Positions 35,801 through 47,284 are shown, counted from the stretch's first letter. The stretch is DNA of 64,000 bases from Cellulosimicrobium cellulans (GCF_016907755.1 NZ_JAFBCN010000001.1:1488001-1552000), one strand, 5' to 3'. Notes: generated by a model from the letters alone, not told the origin. Translations and numbers: made by a program.

Positions 35801-37812
35801 ACGGCGCGGCGTTCTCGGGCACCGGGGAGGGCGTCCGGCTCGACGGGACGGACGACTACGTCGACCTGCCCGACCACCTGCTCTCCGGGCTCACCGACGT
35901 CACGGTCGGGCTCGACGTCAAGGTCGCGACGGACCAGGCGACGCCGTACTTCATCTACGGCCTGGGCAACACGAGCGGCACGGCGGGGAACGGGTACCTG
36001 TTCACCACGGGCAACGCGTACCGCACGTCGATCGCGACGGGGAACTGGACGACCGAGCAGACGGTCACCAAGAACGCGAACCTGCAGCGCGGGGTGTGGA
36101 AGCACCTCACGTACACGCTGTCCGGCACGACGGCCGTGCTCTACGAGGACGGCGTCGAGGTGGGCCGCCAGACGGGCGTCACCACCGACCCGCAGGACAT
36201 CGGCAACGGCTCGACGCTCGCCAACTACATCGGCCGCTCGCTCTACTCGGGCGACCGCTACCTCAAGGGCTCCGTGCGCGACTTCCGGGTCTACGACCGC
36301 GCGCTCACGGCGGACGAGGTCTACCAGGTCGGCGCGGACCACACGGCGGTCACCGGGGCGGAGCTCGACGCGCTCAAGGTGCCCGCGATCGTCGACGGCG
36401 CGAGCTCGACCGTCACCCTCCCCGTCGTGCCGGGCACGGACGTCTCGGCGCTCGCGCCGGTGCTCACCGTGTCGCCGCGCGCGACGGTGACGCCCGCCAA
36501 CGGCTCGGTGCAGGACTTCACGCAGCCCGTGGAGTACACCGTCACCGGGCCCGACGGGTCGTCGCGCACGTGGACCGTGCAGGCGAAGCAGATGGGCAGC
36601 CCCGTGCTGCCGGGGAAGTACGCCGACCCGAACATCGCGCAGTTCGGCGACACGTTCTACCTCTACGCCACGACCGACGGCACGCCGGGCTGGGGCGGCA
36701 AGGACTTCTACGTCTGGAAGTCGACCGACCTCGTGACGTGGGAGCGCTCGGAGCAGCCGTTCCTCACGCTCGACGGCGCGGACGGGAACGTCCCGTGGGC
36801 GACCGGCAACGCGTGGGCGCCCACGATCATCGAGCGGGACGGGAAGTACTACTTCTACTTCTCCGGCCACAACCCGACGTACAACCGGAAGACGATCGGC
36901 GTCGCGGTGGCCGACAGCCCCGAGGGCCCGTTCACCGCGCAGCCGACGGCGATGATCACGAACGGCGAGGCGGTCACCTCGGGACAGGCCATCGACCCGG
37001 CGGCCTTCCGTGACCCGGAGACCGGGAAGTACTGGCTCCTGTGGGGCAACGGCGGGCCGTCGAACGGGCCGGTCATGGCGGAGCTGAACGACGACATGAC
37101 GTCGATCAAGCAGGACACGCTGCGGCGCATCCCCGGCCTGACCGACTTCCGCGAGGGCCTGTTCCTCAACTACCGGGACGGGACGTACCACCTCACGTAC
37201 TCGATCGACGACACGGGGTCGGAGAACTACCGCGTCGGCTACGCGACGTCGGACAGCATCGACGGACCGTGGACGTACCGCGGCGTGATCCTCGAGAAGG
37301 ACGTCTCGCAGGGCATCCTCGGGACGGGGCACAGCTCGATCCTCCACGTCGAGGGCACGGACGACTGGTACATCGCGTACCACCGGTTCGCGATCCCCGG
37401 CGGCAACGGGACGAACCGCGAGACGACGATCGACCGCCTCACGTTCGGCGAGGACGGCCTCATCCAGAAGGTCGTGCCGACGCTCGAGAGCGTGGACCCG
37501 GTCGACGTCTCGCCCGCCCCGGTGGTCGAGCTGACCGTCGAGGCCACCCCGCGGTGCCTCGCGGGCAAGGTCTACGTCGCGGTCCGGGCGACGAACGCGG
37601 GCGACGTGCCCGCCGACGTCACCCTCACGACCCCGTACGGCACGAAGACGTTCGCGGGCGTGGGCCCGGGGGCGAACGCGTACCAGTCGTTCGCGACCCG
37701 CGCGACGTCGGTCGAGGCCGGCACGGTGACCGTCACCGGCACGGCGACGCTCGACGGCACCCCGGCCACGACGACGTACGACGTCGCGTACGCCGCGCAC
37801 ACCTGCGGCTGA
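32875..37812 (+). CDS. Secreted protein with two GH43 domains
   Basis: This 1645-residue exported protein combines two GH43 domains. Order: Sec signal (to about 45), LamG (about 62-275), two degenerate bacterial Ig modules (about 282-450), GH43-A (about 460-777; LRDPFIIRSPEGDKFY, VIDSTVTQHDG and GEGPTIFKS supply the acidic residues), Big_4 (about 780-855), Big_2 (about 860-942), second LamG (about 943-1157), GH43-B (about 1242-1542; KYADPNIAQ, AIDPAAFRD and FREGLFLNYRDG) and the RCLAGK...TCG tail (bases about 37522-37809). Two GH43 domains in one chain occur in bifidobacterial enzymes acting on plant glycoprotein arabinan chains; that parallel is inference. Two abutting arabinose operators and another operator type lie upstream. 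ATG 32875 follows GAGGAG. Confidence 0.88.
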   Translation: MTSRHEPPPTLAEPRARRRRRSLAALLGLALVAPLAPVGAAAAGPMPAAPAPVPAAAEPSAEGLRLWLPLDETAGTVAHDASGNGMDGTLTGSGGGWQPGQGLTFGGSNHVDLPDDLLAGYDAVTVSADVWVDASLSGNYFFYTLGNPAVGSPQSGNGYLFSTGNANYRATISDLAWGREQNTAKAPAGALQRGVWKTITYTLGGGTARLYEDGTQVGQNTAVTITPGAIGGGTTTANALGRSAYAADNLFKGRMKDFRLYDRALTAQEVADVAAASAQDAVAADAAALDLGDTTAVVTDLALPAKGVGGSAVTWASSDEAVVSASGAVTRPAGDEPATATLTATVALRGATETRAFDVTVLPGDGDQAKADAAAAALEVTNLDDVRGNLTLPTAGLHGASVAWATSSGTISPTGEVTRPAHGEDAETVTLTATVTVGAASATRELAAHVPALPAQEDLAGYLFSYFVGEGTATGEQVYFGLSQGNDPLKYQNLNDNQPVLTSELGEKGLRDPFIIRSPEGDKFYQIATDLKIYGNGNWDASQRTGSKSIMVWESTDLVTWTDQRLVQVSPDTAGNTWAPEAYYDETIGAYVVFWASKLYAEDDPGHTGNTYNRMMYATTRDFVTFSEAQVWVDPGYSVIDSTVTQHDGQYYRFTKDERNNTSSTPCSKFILGEKSAELRSTDYEFITDCIGKANSLGGGINQGEGPTIFKSNTEEKWYLFIDEFGGRGYVPFESTSLDAAEWTMSTDYQMPSRPRHGTVLPVTQAEYDRLLSTYQPDAFVESVDDVAVTVQTGSTPLLPATVTAHYADGSTGPADVTWDAVDPASYAQAGSFEVAGTLGGGVSVRARAVVTVTDDVVPVEGLSVTPESLEVGVGGARQLTATVTPANATARAITWASDDADVATVSADGVVTGVGEGHALVTATTADGSHTAYVAVEVTTEIPGLVVRYAFDETSGTAAANTAPGSAFGPATLANGAAFSGTGEGVRLDGTDDYVDLPDHLLSGLTDVTVGLDVKVATDQATPYFIYGLGNTSGTAGNGYLFTTGNAYRTSIATGNWTTEQTVTKNANLQRGVWKHLTYTLSGTTAVLYEDGVEVGRQTGVTTDPQDIGNGSTLANYIGRSLYSGDRYLKGSVRDFRVYDRALTADEVYQVGADHTAVTGAELDALKVPAIVDGASSTVTLPVVPGTDVSALAPVLTVSPRATVTPANGSVQDFTQPVEYTVTGPDGSSRTWTVQAKQMGSPVLPGKYADPNIAQFGDTFYLYATTDGTPGWGGKDFYVWKSTDLVTWERSEQPFLTLDGADGNVPWATGNAWAPTIIERDGKYYFYFSGHNPTYNRKTIGVAVADSPEGPFTAQPTAMITNGEAVTSGQAIDPAAFRDPETGKYWLLWGNGGPSNGPVMAELNDDMTSIKQDTLRRIPGLTDFREGLFLNYRDGTYHLTYSIDDTGSENYRVGYATSDSIDGPWTYRGVILEKDVSQGILGTGHSSILHVEGTDDWYIAYHRFAIPGGNGTNRETTIDRLTFGEDGLIQKVVPTLESVDPVDVSPAPVVELTVEATPRCLAGKVYVAVRATNAGDVPADVTLTTPYGTKTFAGVGPGANAYQSFATRATSVEAGTVTVTGTATLDGTPATTTYDVAYAAHTCG

Positions 37813-37823
37813 CCCCACCCCGC

Positions 37824-37892
37824 CGAGGTAGAGCCGCACGTCGCGAGGTAGAGCTCTCGGAGCTCTACCTCGCGACCGCAGGTTCTATCTCG
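37824..37892. repeat. Intergenic hairpin repeat, word GCGAGGTAGAG
   Basis: Imperfect 32-base arms (37824-37855, 37861-37892) around CTCGG. Closely related in sequence to the copy at 22544 and placed the same way, 12 bases after a stop. Confidence 0.7.
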
Positions 37893-37928
37893 CGAGCACG
37901 ATCTGCATCTCGACGAGGAGAGGAACCC

Positions 37929-40514
<2,586 letters not shown>

Positions 40515-40559
40515 CACCCGCGAGGTCGCACCCCGCCGAGGAAGAGAGGCGAGGTACCG

Positions 40560-40597
40560 CGAGGGAGGGGCGTGGTCACGACCACGCCTCTCCCTCG
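40560..40597. repeat. Intergenic hairpin repeat, word GAGGGAGRGGCGTGGTC
   Basis: Arms of 18 bases (40560-40577, 40580-40597) with one mismatch and a two-base loop. Related words GCCGAGGAAGAG and TCTCCCTCGGC flank it at about 40536 and 40610. It follows a GH43 stop. Confidence 0.65.
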
Positions 40598-40728
40598 ACG
40601 GACCAGAGCTCTCCCTCGGCGACGTGGCGGCCGGGCGGAACCAGCACGAGCGTCGGACGCGGGGCTTCCCTCCTTGCCGCCGACGACGCTTCCACCACTC
40701 GACGACGAGTGAGAAGGAGCGACAGCTC

Positions 40729-42978
40729 ATGCACGTGCACGACTCCAGATATTCGCGGCGGGCCGTCCTGCGGCTCGGGGCGCTGGCCGCCGGGGCGACC
40801 GGCGCCGTCGCGCTCGCGGGCGGCGGCAGCGCGCTCGCCGCGCCGCCGGTCCCGGCACTGACGGTCCCGAGCGGACCGCCCGTCAGCCGGGCCTTCCTGC
40901 GGTCCCTCGACCGCTCGGTGACCTTCGACGGCTGGGCCGCCGAGCCGTTCCCGATGTCCGACGTGACGCTCGCCCCGAGCGTCGCGACGCGCTCGCAGGA
41001 CCAGATCCTGCACCTCGCGCGCGAGTACCCCGTGGACCGCGTCCTCGCGGTGTTCCGGCGCAACGCCGGGCTCGACACCAAGGGCGCGTCCGCGCCCGGC
41101 GGCTGGGAGGGCTTCGGCCACGCCAACGAGCAGCCGTGGGGCCCCGACGACTACCCGGGCCGCGCGAACACCCAGACCGCGAACCTCCTGCGGGGGCACT
41201 ACGGCGGGCACTTCCTGTCCATGGTGTCGCTCGCGTACGCGAGCACGGGCGAGACGGTGTTCCGCGACAAGGTGGACCATCTCGTCGAGGGTCTGGCGGA
41301 GGTCCAGACGGCGCTCGCGGCCATGGGCCGGTTCAGCCACCCCGGCTTCCTCGCGGCGTACGGCGAGTGGCAGTTCAGCCAGCTCGAGAAGTACGCGCCG
41401 TACGGCGAGATCTGGGCGCCGTACTACACGTGCCACAAGATCATGGCGGGACTCCTCGAGGCGTACCGCCTCGCGGGCAGCGACCAGGCGCTCGAGCTCG
41501 CGTCCTCGATGGCGGCGTGGGTGCACAGCCGTCTGTCGGTCCTGCCGCAGGCGCAGCTCGACCGGATGTGGGGCATCTACATCGCGGGCGAGTACGGCGG
41601 CATGAACGAGGTGCTGGCCGACATCGCGTCGATCACGGGCGACGACACGTACGTCGCCACCGCGAAGCTGTTCGACCTCAACACGCTCGTGGACGCGAGC
41701 GCCGCGGGCACGGACACGCTCAACGGCAAGCACGCGAACCAGCACATCCCGCAGTTCCCGGGGTACCTCAAGGTCTACGACCTCACGGGCGAGGAGCGGT
41801 ACCTCCGCGCCGTCGAGGGCTTCTGGGGCATGGTCGTGCCCGGGCGCACGTACGCGCACGGCGGTCACGGCGAGGGCGAGCTGTTCGGCCCGCCGAACAC
41901 GGTCGCGGGCGACATCGGCGCGCGCAACGCCGAGACGTGCGGCACGTACAACATGCTCAAGCTCTCGCGGCTCCTGTACTTCCACTCGCTCGACCCGAAG
42001 TACATGGAGTACTACGAGCGCGGGCTGCTCAACCACGTCGTCGGCTCGAAGAAGAACTCGCAGTCCACGACGAGCCCCGACGTCACGTACATGTACGGCG
42101 TCAACCCGGGCACGCGCCGCGAGTACGGCAACACGGGCACGTGCTGCGGCGGCACCGGGCTCGAGAACCACGTGAAGTACCGCGACTCGGTCTACTTCCG
42201 GTCGGTCGACGGCGAGGTGCTCTACGTCAACCTCTACCTCGCCTCCACCCTGACGTGGGCGGAGAAGGGCTTCGAGGTCGTGCAGGAGACGCAGTACCCG
42301 AAGGTAGGGGCGACCCGCCTCACGGTGAACGGCTCCGGGCAGCTCGACCTGCGCCTGCGCGTGCCCGGCTGGGTGCGCAAGGGCTTCACGGTGACGGTCA
42401 ACGGCGTGGAGCAGGACCTCGACGCGGTCCCGGGGACGTACGCGAGCGTGTCGCGCTCGTGGTCGCCCGGCGACGTCGTCGACGTGACGATGCCGCTGAG
42501 CATCCGCGCCGTGCCGACGATCGACAACCCCGCGATCCAGAGCATCGAGAACGGGCCGACGGTCCTCCTCGCGCGCAGCGCGTCGCGCGAGTACCTCAAG
42601 TTGTCCCTCTACGCCCACATGGGCCTCGACGGCACGCTCGAGGGCGCGTTCACGGACACCGGGAACGGGTACTTCCGCCTCGGGGACCTCACGTTCGAGC
42701 CCGCGTGGTCGGGCGACGACACGCAGTACCACATGTACGTCGAGCGCTCCGAGCCGCGCGTCGTCTTCGCGGGGCTCGACAGCGGCGTCGCCAACGCCGC
42801 CCGGCCCAACGGGACGACGTTCCTCGACGTCGTGTGGGGCGACGGCGGGTTCGCCGACCGCGCCGCCTTCCTCCAGAAGGTCCAGCGCACCGTCGAGCAG
42901 TTCACCGCGGACGGCCTCCTGAGCCGCCGCGACGGTCAGAAGGTCCTGGTCACGGCGGGGAAGGCGAGGCTGGCATGA
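40729..42978 (+). CDS. Tat-exported GH127-type beta-L-arabinofuranosidase
   Basis: A 749-residue enzyme of the DUF1680/GH127 family. Unlike its Sec-type neighbours it has a twin-arginine signal (SRRAVLRLGALAAG, about residues 7-20, ending near SALAA), implying export in folded form. The metal/thiol motifs are ETCGTYN with C404 and TCCGGTG with C472/C473, so the zinc site may be filled before export (inference). It has neither LamG nor Ig modules and lacks the RCLAGK tail found on the other enzymes. Its stop overlaps the start of the next gene, which encodes exactly such accessory modules without a catalytic domain. AAGGAG lies 12 bases before ATG 40729. Confidence 0.9.
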   Translation: MHVHDSRYSRRAVLRLGALAAGATGAVALAGGGSALAAPPVPALTVPSGPPVSRAFLRSLDRSVTFDGWAAEPFPMSDVTLAPSVATRSQDQILHLAREYPVDRVLAVFRRNAGLDTKGASAPGGWEGFGHANEQPWGPDDYPGRANTQTANLLRGHYGGHFLSMVSLAYASTGETVFRDKVDHLVEGLAEVQTALAAMGRFSHPGFLAAYGEWQFSQLEKYAPYGEIWAPYYTCHKIMAGLLEAYRLAGSDQALELASSMAAWVHSRLSVLPQAQLDRMWGIYIAGEYGGMNEVLADIASITGDDTYVATAKLFDLNTLVDASAAGTDTLNGKHANQHIPQFPGYLKVYDLTGEERYLRAVEGFWGMVVPGRTYAHGGHGEGELFGPPNTVAGDIGARNAETCGTYNMLKLSRLLYFHSLDPKYMEYYERGLLNHVVGSKKNSQSTTSPDVTYMYGVNPGTRREYGNTGTCCGGTGLENHVKYRDSVYFRSVDGEVLYVNLYLASTLTWAEKGFEVVQETQYPKVGATRLTVNGSGQLDLRLRVPGWVRKGFTVTVNGVEQDLDAVPGTYASVSRSWSPGDVVDVTMPLSIRAVPTIDNPAIQSIENGPTVLLARSASREYLKLSLYAHMGLDGTLEGAFTDTGNGYFRLGDLTFEPAWSGDDTQYHMYVERSEPRVVFAGLDSGVANAARPNGTTFLDVVWGDGGFADRAAFLQKVQRTVEQFTADGLLSRRDGQKVLVTAGKARLA

Positions 42979-44993
42979 GCGCGCGCACTCACTCATCGCG
43001 GGGCGCGGGCTCGGCCGTGCTCATCCCGCTCGGGCACGAGCCGGGGACACCCCGGGCCCGACGGCGCGTGGTCGCCACCGCGACCGTCCTCGCCCTGGCC
43101 CTCACGGGCGCGGGCGTCGGGGCGTGGGCCGCGACCTCGGGCACCGGGGACGAGGTCCTGGCGGCGGCCGACGAGGCGCCGTCGAACGTGGCGCTGCTCG
43201 GCACGCCCGAGGCGAGCTACACGGCGTCGTGGAACAAGGTCGAGGCCGTGAACGACGGCGCGGGCGTGAGCACCGGGGGAGCGCACGACGCGACCTGGGC
43301 GACGTGGAGCGGGGACCGACCCGCGACGCAGTGGCTCGAGTACTCGTGGCCCGCACCGGTCACGGTGGACCGTTCCGTCGTCCGGTTCTGGTCCGACGGC
43401 ATCGACGCGAACGGCGACAACGTGCGCGTCCCGGCGTCGTGGAAGCTCCAGTACTGGGACGCGGACACCGGCGCGTTCGTCGACGTCCCGAACCCGAGCG
43501 GCTACCCGACCGAGCGCCTCACGACCAACGAGACGACCTTCGACGCGGTGACGACGACGCGCCTGCGCGCGACGTTCGACGCGCTGCGGGGCACCACGGC
43601 GGCGACGTACTCGGGCGTCGGGGTGTCGGAGTGGGAGGTCTGGGGCACGGGTGGCGTCGAGGAGCCGGAGCCGGTCGACCCGAACGGACCGATCGACTAC
43701 TCGCCGGTCCACGTCCCGACCGACGTCGGCGTCCTGCCCGACCTGCCGGCGGAGATCGACGCGATCTTCACCGACGGCCGCGTGGAGACCGTCGCCGTGG
43801 ACTGGGAGGACGTGACGCCCGACGACGTCGCCGCCGCGGGGGCGTTCGAGGTCACCGGGACGTCGGACGAGCTCGTCGAGCCGGTGAGCGGCACGGTGCA
43901 CGTGCGCGACGGCGAGCCGGGCGCGATCACGGCCGTCGACAACGTGAGCGTCGTGACGCTCGCGGGCACGGCCCCGGCGCTCCCCGCGACCGTCACGGCC
44001 GAGTACGAGGACGCGTCCAAGGACAGCCGCATCCCCGTGACGTGGGACGCCGTGGACCCGGCCGACTACGCCGAGCCGGACGGGCTGTTCTTCGTCGACG
44101 GGGACGTCGAGGGGACGGACGTGCCGGCCGAGGCCGTCGTGTTCGTCATCGCGCCGGACACCGGCGAGGACACGACACCGCCCACGGTGACCGTCACGGC
44201 CCAGCCCGGCGCGGCGACGTCGGGCTGGTACGTCCAGCACCCGACCGTCACGGTCGTGGCGTCCGACAACCGCGACCCGGCCCCGGCGGTCGAGGTCTCG
44301 GTCGACGGCGGCGCGTGGACCGCGTACGACGGACCGTTCGCGGTCGACGAGGACGGGGTGCGCACCGTCGAGGCGCGCGCCACGGACGCGGCGGGCAACG
44401 TCGGCACGGGTTCGCGCGAGCTCCGCGTGGACACGGTCGCGCCCGCGACGGTCGCGACGCTGCGCGAGGTCGGCAGCAGCGTCGAGATCACCCTCGCGGC
44501 CACCGACGCGGGCTCGGGCGTGGACAAGGTGCAGTGGGAGGGCCCCGGCACGTTCTGGGGCACGTACACGGAGCCGTTCACGCGCGCGCTCACCGACGAG
44601 CCGCAGGTCATCGAGTTCGCCGCGACCGACGCGGCGGGCAACGAGGAGGTGCGCCAGCAGGTCGTGCTGCCCGCGCTCGGCGACGAGCCGGAGCTCGCGC
44701 TGGACGTCGAGGTGTCGCCCCGTTGCCTCGCCGGCAAGGCGTACGTCGCCGTGCGCGTCACGAACGGCGAGGACGTCCCGGTGTCGGTGTCGCTCGCCAC
44801 GCCGTACGGCGAGAGGGCGTTCGCGGACGTGGCGCCCGGCAGGAACGCCTACCAGTCGTTCGCGACGCGCGCGACGTCGGCCCCGGCCGGCACCGCGACC
44901 GTCACGGGGACCACCACGGTCGACGGCCCCGACGGACCCCAGGAGGTGACCGCCACGGTCGACGCGCCGTTCGTCGCGCTCGACTGCGGCTGA
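42975..44993 (+). CDS. Secreted non-catalytic modular protein with discoidin-like, Ig and RCLAGK-tail domains
   Basis: A 672-residue protein with an unusually long n-region before one hydrophobic export helix (about residues 34-52, VVATATVLALALTGAGVGAW). It could be cleaved or stay membrane-tethered. It contains one F5/8-type-C-like module (about 68-225; very similar to the two in the protein at 2730), two Big_4-type Ig modules (about 235-395), an Ig-like/OmpL47-type repeat region (about 405-565) and the tail RCLAGK...DCG (bases about 44698-44990). No glycosidase domain is present. ATG 42975 overlaps the stop of the Tat-type GH127 gene by four bases, so the two products are made together. A scaffold or substrate-binding partner for that enzyme is a reasonable guess. 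Confidence 0.8.
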   Translation: MSARTHSSRGAGSAVLIPLGHEPGTPRARRRVVATATVLALALTGAGVGAWAATSGTGDEVLAAADEAPSNVALLGTPEASYTASWNKVEAVNDGAGVSTGGAHDATWATWSGDRPATQWLEYSWPAPVTVDRSVVRFWSDGIDANGDNVRVPASWKLQYWDADTGAFVDVPNPSGYPTERLTTNETTFDAVTTTRLRATFDALRGTTAATYSGVGVSEWEVWGTGGVEEPEPVDPNGPIDYSPVHVPTDVGVLPDLPAEIDAIFTDGRVETVAVDWEDVTPDDVAAAGAFEVTGTSDELVEPVSGTVHVRDGEPGAITAVDNVSVVTLAGTAPALPATVTAEYEDASKDSRIPVTWDAVDPADYAEPDGLFFVDGDVEGTDVPAEAVVFVIAPDTGEDTTPPTVTVTAQPGAATSGWYVQHPTVTVVASDNRDPAPAVEVSVDGGAWTAYDGPFAVDEDGVRTVEARATDAAGNVGTGSRELRVDTVAPATVATLREVGSSVEITLAATDAGSGVDKVQWEGPGTFWGTYTEPFTRALTDEPQVIEFAATDAAGNEEVRQQVVLPALGDEPELALDVEVSPRCLAGKAYVAVRVTNGEDVPVSVSLATPYGERAFADVAPGRNAYQSFATRATSAPAGTATVTGTTTVDGPDGPQEVTATVDAPFVALDCG

Positions 44994-45011
44994 CCCGTCG
45001 CCCCACCTCGC

Positions 45012-45071
45012 CGAGGTAGAGCCCCGGTGCCGCGAGGTAGAGGTGCGGTCGTGACCACGCCTCTACCTCGC
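45012..45071. repeat. Intergenic hairpin repeat, words GAGGTAGAG / GGTCGTGACC
   Basis: Arms of 19 bases (45032-45050, 45053-45071) with two mismatches. A further direct copy of CGAGGTAGAG stands at 45012. It mixes the word seen at 22544 and 37824 with the central GTGGTC word seen at 40560. Confidence 0.65.
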
Positions 45072-45124
45072 CACGGTGGGTGACCACAGACCCCCGGGCG
45101 GTGTGCCGGCACCGTCCGGGTCCG

Positions 45125-45164
45125 GCTCGGCCCCCGTCGCTCCTCGGAGCGGCGGGGGCCGAGC
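45125..45164 (+). terminator. Terminator at end of arabinose locus
   Basis: Perfect 12-base arms (45125-45136, 45153-45164), with a short nested stem GCTCC/GGAGC inside. A TTCGTG run follows. Confidence 0.65.
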
Positions 45165-45256
45165 TTCGTGCTGCCGGAGGGGGCGAGACGACGACGGCCG
45201 GGTGAACAACCTGGACGGATGTTCAGTTCGAGCGTCCAAGATGGCAAGATGATCGC

Positions 45257-45276
45257 GGCTGGACGATCGTCCAGCC
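45257..45276. promoter_or_regulatory. Perfect 20-bp palindrome
   Basis: GGCTGGACGA followed by its exact inverse lies 55 bases before the GTG of the LAxTG protein gene. It could be a dimeric repressor site; no cognate regulator is obvious nearby. Confidence 0.4.
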
Positions 45277-45331
45277 GGGTTCGGGGGGACCCAGCAGCGC
45301 CCACCCCGGGCCGGACGAAGAGGTTCATCGC

Positions 45332-45967
45332 GTGACGACCACCCGCAGGCTGCTCGCCGCCCTCGTGATCGCCGGCTCCCTCGTCGTCCCCGCCGGCGCC
45401 GCCTCGGCCACCGCGCTGACGGCCGCCGTCCCCGACCCGGCCGAGGGCGTGCGCGTGAGCGTCGAGATCAGCGAGCGGGAGGTGCCCGCAGGTCCACGCG
45501 TCGTCGTCGTGGGCGACGGCCCGTTCGTCGTCGGCGGCGAGCTCGTGGTCCGCGGGACCGGCCTCGCGCCGCACACCACGTACGAGGTCTGGCTCGAGAG
45601 CGAGCCCGTGCTGCTCGGCACGGTCACGACCGACGCCGACGGCGCGTTCGAGCTCGTGACGACGATCCCCGTCGGGACGGCCCCGGGCGAGCACCACATC
45701 CGCCTCGTCGCCCCGGGCGAGGGCGCCGACGTGCTGTCCGAGCCGTTCGTCGTCCTCGCCGCACCGGGCGAGCCGCACGAGCCCGGCGGCACGCCGTCCG
45801 TCGGCACCGGCGGCACGACCGGCGGCGGGACGTCGGCCTCCCCGCGCCCCGGGGGCCTCGCCACGACCGGCACGGGGCTCGTCGGGGTCGCCGTGCTCGC
45901 CGGGCTGGCCGTCGCGGCCGGCGCCGTGCTGCGCCGTCGGGCGCACAAGGACCAGCCCGCCGCCTAG
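45332..45967 (+). CDS. LAxTG cell-wall-anchored surface protein
   Basis: A 211-residue exported protein. It has a Sec signal (about residues 1-28) and an Ig-like beta-rich domain with a GLAPHTTYEVWL...GTVTTDADGAF...IPVGTAPGEH pattern typical of actinobacterial adhesin-like repeats. A Gly/Thr/Pro-rich spacer leads to a C-terminal sorting signal: LATTG, a hydrophobic helix, then RRR. LAxTG is the motif recognised by class E sortases of actinobacteria, so the protein is probably linked to peptidoglycan. GTG 45332 is the start used. Its ligand is unknown. Position next to the arabinose locus is suggestive only, because a terminator separates them. Confidence 0.75.
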   Translation: MTTTRRLLAALVIAGSLVVPAGAASATALTAAVPDPAEGVRVSVEISEREVPAGPRVVVVGDGPFVVGGELVVRGTGLAPHTTYEVWLESEPVLLGTVTTDADGAFELVTTIPVGTAPGEHHIRLVAPGEGADVLSEPFVVLAAPGEPHEPGGTPSVGTGGTTGGGTSASPRPGGLATTGTGLVGVAVLAGLAVAAGAVLRRRAHKDQPAA

Positions 45968-45976
45968 TCGGCGGCC

Positions 45977-47284
45977 CTACTCCTCGGTGACCGCGTCCGC
46001 CGCAGGCTCGCTCTCCTGGAGCGCGTCGCGCTCGTCGGCGGCGCGCTCCGCGGCGTCCATCGCGCGGTCGTCGACGACGAGCATGCCCAGCAGCGTCGCC
46101 GCCGACACGGCCGCCATGACGACGAACACGCTCCGCAGCCCGAAGAGCTCGCCGAGCAGGCCGCCGACCGCCGCGCCGAGCGGCATCGTCCCCCACGCGA
46201 CGAGCCGGTAGCAGGAGTTGAGGCGACCGAGCAGCGCGTCGGGCGTGATCCGCTGCCGGAGCGAGACGGTGACGACGTTCCACACCGCGATCCCCGCCCC
46301 GCCCACGGCGTAGACGGCACCGATGACCCACGGGTCCGTCGTCACCGCGGGGACGCCCACCAGCGCGACCGTGCTGAGCACGGTCAGCGCCAGCGAGCGC
46401 GCCCGGCCGACGAGCGCGACCACGCGCTCCGCGACGAAGGACCCGGCGAACGCGCCGACGGCGGTCGTCGTGAGCAGGACGCCGTACGCGGGCTCGGACA
46501 GCCCGAGGGGCGAGTCGGGGCCGACGGCGTAGAGCACGAAGATCGCGAATGCGGCGTTGCTCGCGAAGTTGATGCCACCGACCATCAGGGCGAGCGTGCG
46601 CAGGATCCGGTCGTGCCACAGGAAGCGCAGGCCCTCGGCGATGTCGGCCCGCAGCGTCGTGCGGGCCGTGCGCTCGGGGCGGTACGCCCCGGGCAGCCCG
46701 ACGAGCAGCCCGACGGCGAGCGCCCACAGCGCGCCCGGGAGGCCGAACGCCACCGCCGCCCCTGCAGCGACGAGCAGCCCGCCGAGCGGCGGGCCGACGA
46801 ACTGGTTCGCGGTGAGCTCCGCCGCGTAGAGGCGTCCGTTCGCCCGGGGGAGCGCGGTGCGCGGAACGACCTGCGGCAGGATCGACTGCGCGGCGGTGTC
46901 GTAGAGCGTCTCCGTGACGCCCACGCCGAACGCCACGACGTAGAGCACGGCGATGCTCCCGGCGTCGGGCACGAGCGCGACGGCGGCGAGCGCGACCACG
47001 AGCAGCGCGCGCGCCACGTTGGCGCCGATCATCGCGTGACGCCGGTCGAGCCGGTCGGCGAGCGCGCCGGCGGGCAGCGCGAAGAGGAGCCAGGGCAGGG
47101 TGAGGGCGAACGTCAGCCCGGCGACGAGCGCGGGGGAGTCGGTGTAGCGGACCGCGACGAGCGGCAGCGCGACCTTGAGCACGCCGTCGGCGAGGTTGGA
47201 GACCGTCGACGCGGTCCAGAGGCGCCGGAACGGCCCGCCCAGGGGCGTGCCGACCGTCCGTCGTCGGCGGGGTGCGAGGGCCAT
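45977..47284 (-). CDS. MFS transporter (MFS_3/EntS-like exporter)
   Basis: A 435-residue major facilitator with about twelve hydrophobic segments. The loop FALPAGALADRLDRRHAM holds the family's G-x-L-A-D-R-x-x-R-R motif between helices 2 and 3. FVGPPLGGLL in the middle is characteristic of the MFS_3 group that includes enterobactin exporter EntS. The substrate is unknown. ATG 47284 is chosen because upstream codons run into the divergent promoter. It diverges from a winged-helix regulator with 76 bases between, the usual layout of a drug or metabolite exporter and its regulator. Confidence 0.85.
   Translation of the reverse strand: MALAPRRRRTVGTPLGGPFRRLWTASTVSNLADGVLKVALPLVAVRYTDSPALVAGLTFALTLPWLLFALPAGALADRLDRRHAMIGANVARALLVVALAAVALVPDAGSIAVLYVVAFGVGVTETLYDTAAQSILPQVVPRTALPRANGRLYAAELTANQFVGPPLGGLLVAAGAAVAFGLPGALWALAVGLLVGLPGAYRPERTARTTLRADIAEGLRFLWHDRILRTLALMVGGINFASNAAFAIFVLYAVGPDSPLGLSEPAYGVLLTTTAVGAFAGSFVAERVVALVGRARSLALTVLSTVALVGVPAVTTDPWVIGAVYAVGGAGIAVWNVVTVSLRQRITPDALLGRLNSCYRLVAWGTMPLGAAVGGLLGELFGLRSVFVVMAAVSAATLLGMLVVDDRAMDAAERAADERDALQESEPAADAVTEE

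Larger units (their letters stand above)
44994..45331. other. Intergenic region ending the arabinose locus
   Basis: No gene is seen. In order it holds a GCGAGGTAGAG hairpin (45032-45071), a terminator (45125-45164) and an AT-richer patch with a perfect 20-bp palindrome (45257-45276) just before the next gene. Confidence 0.6.
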
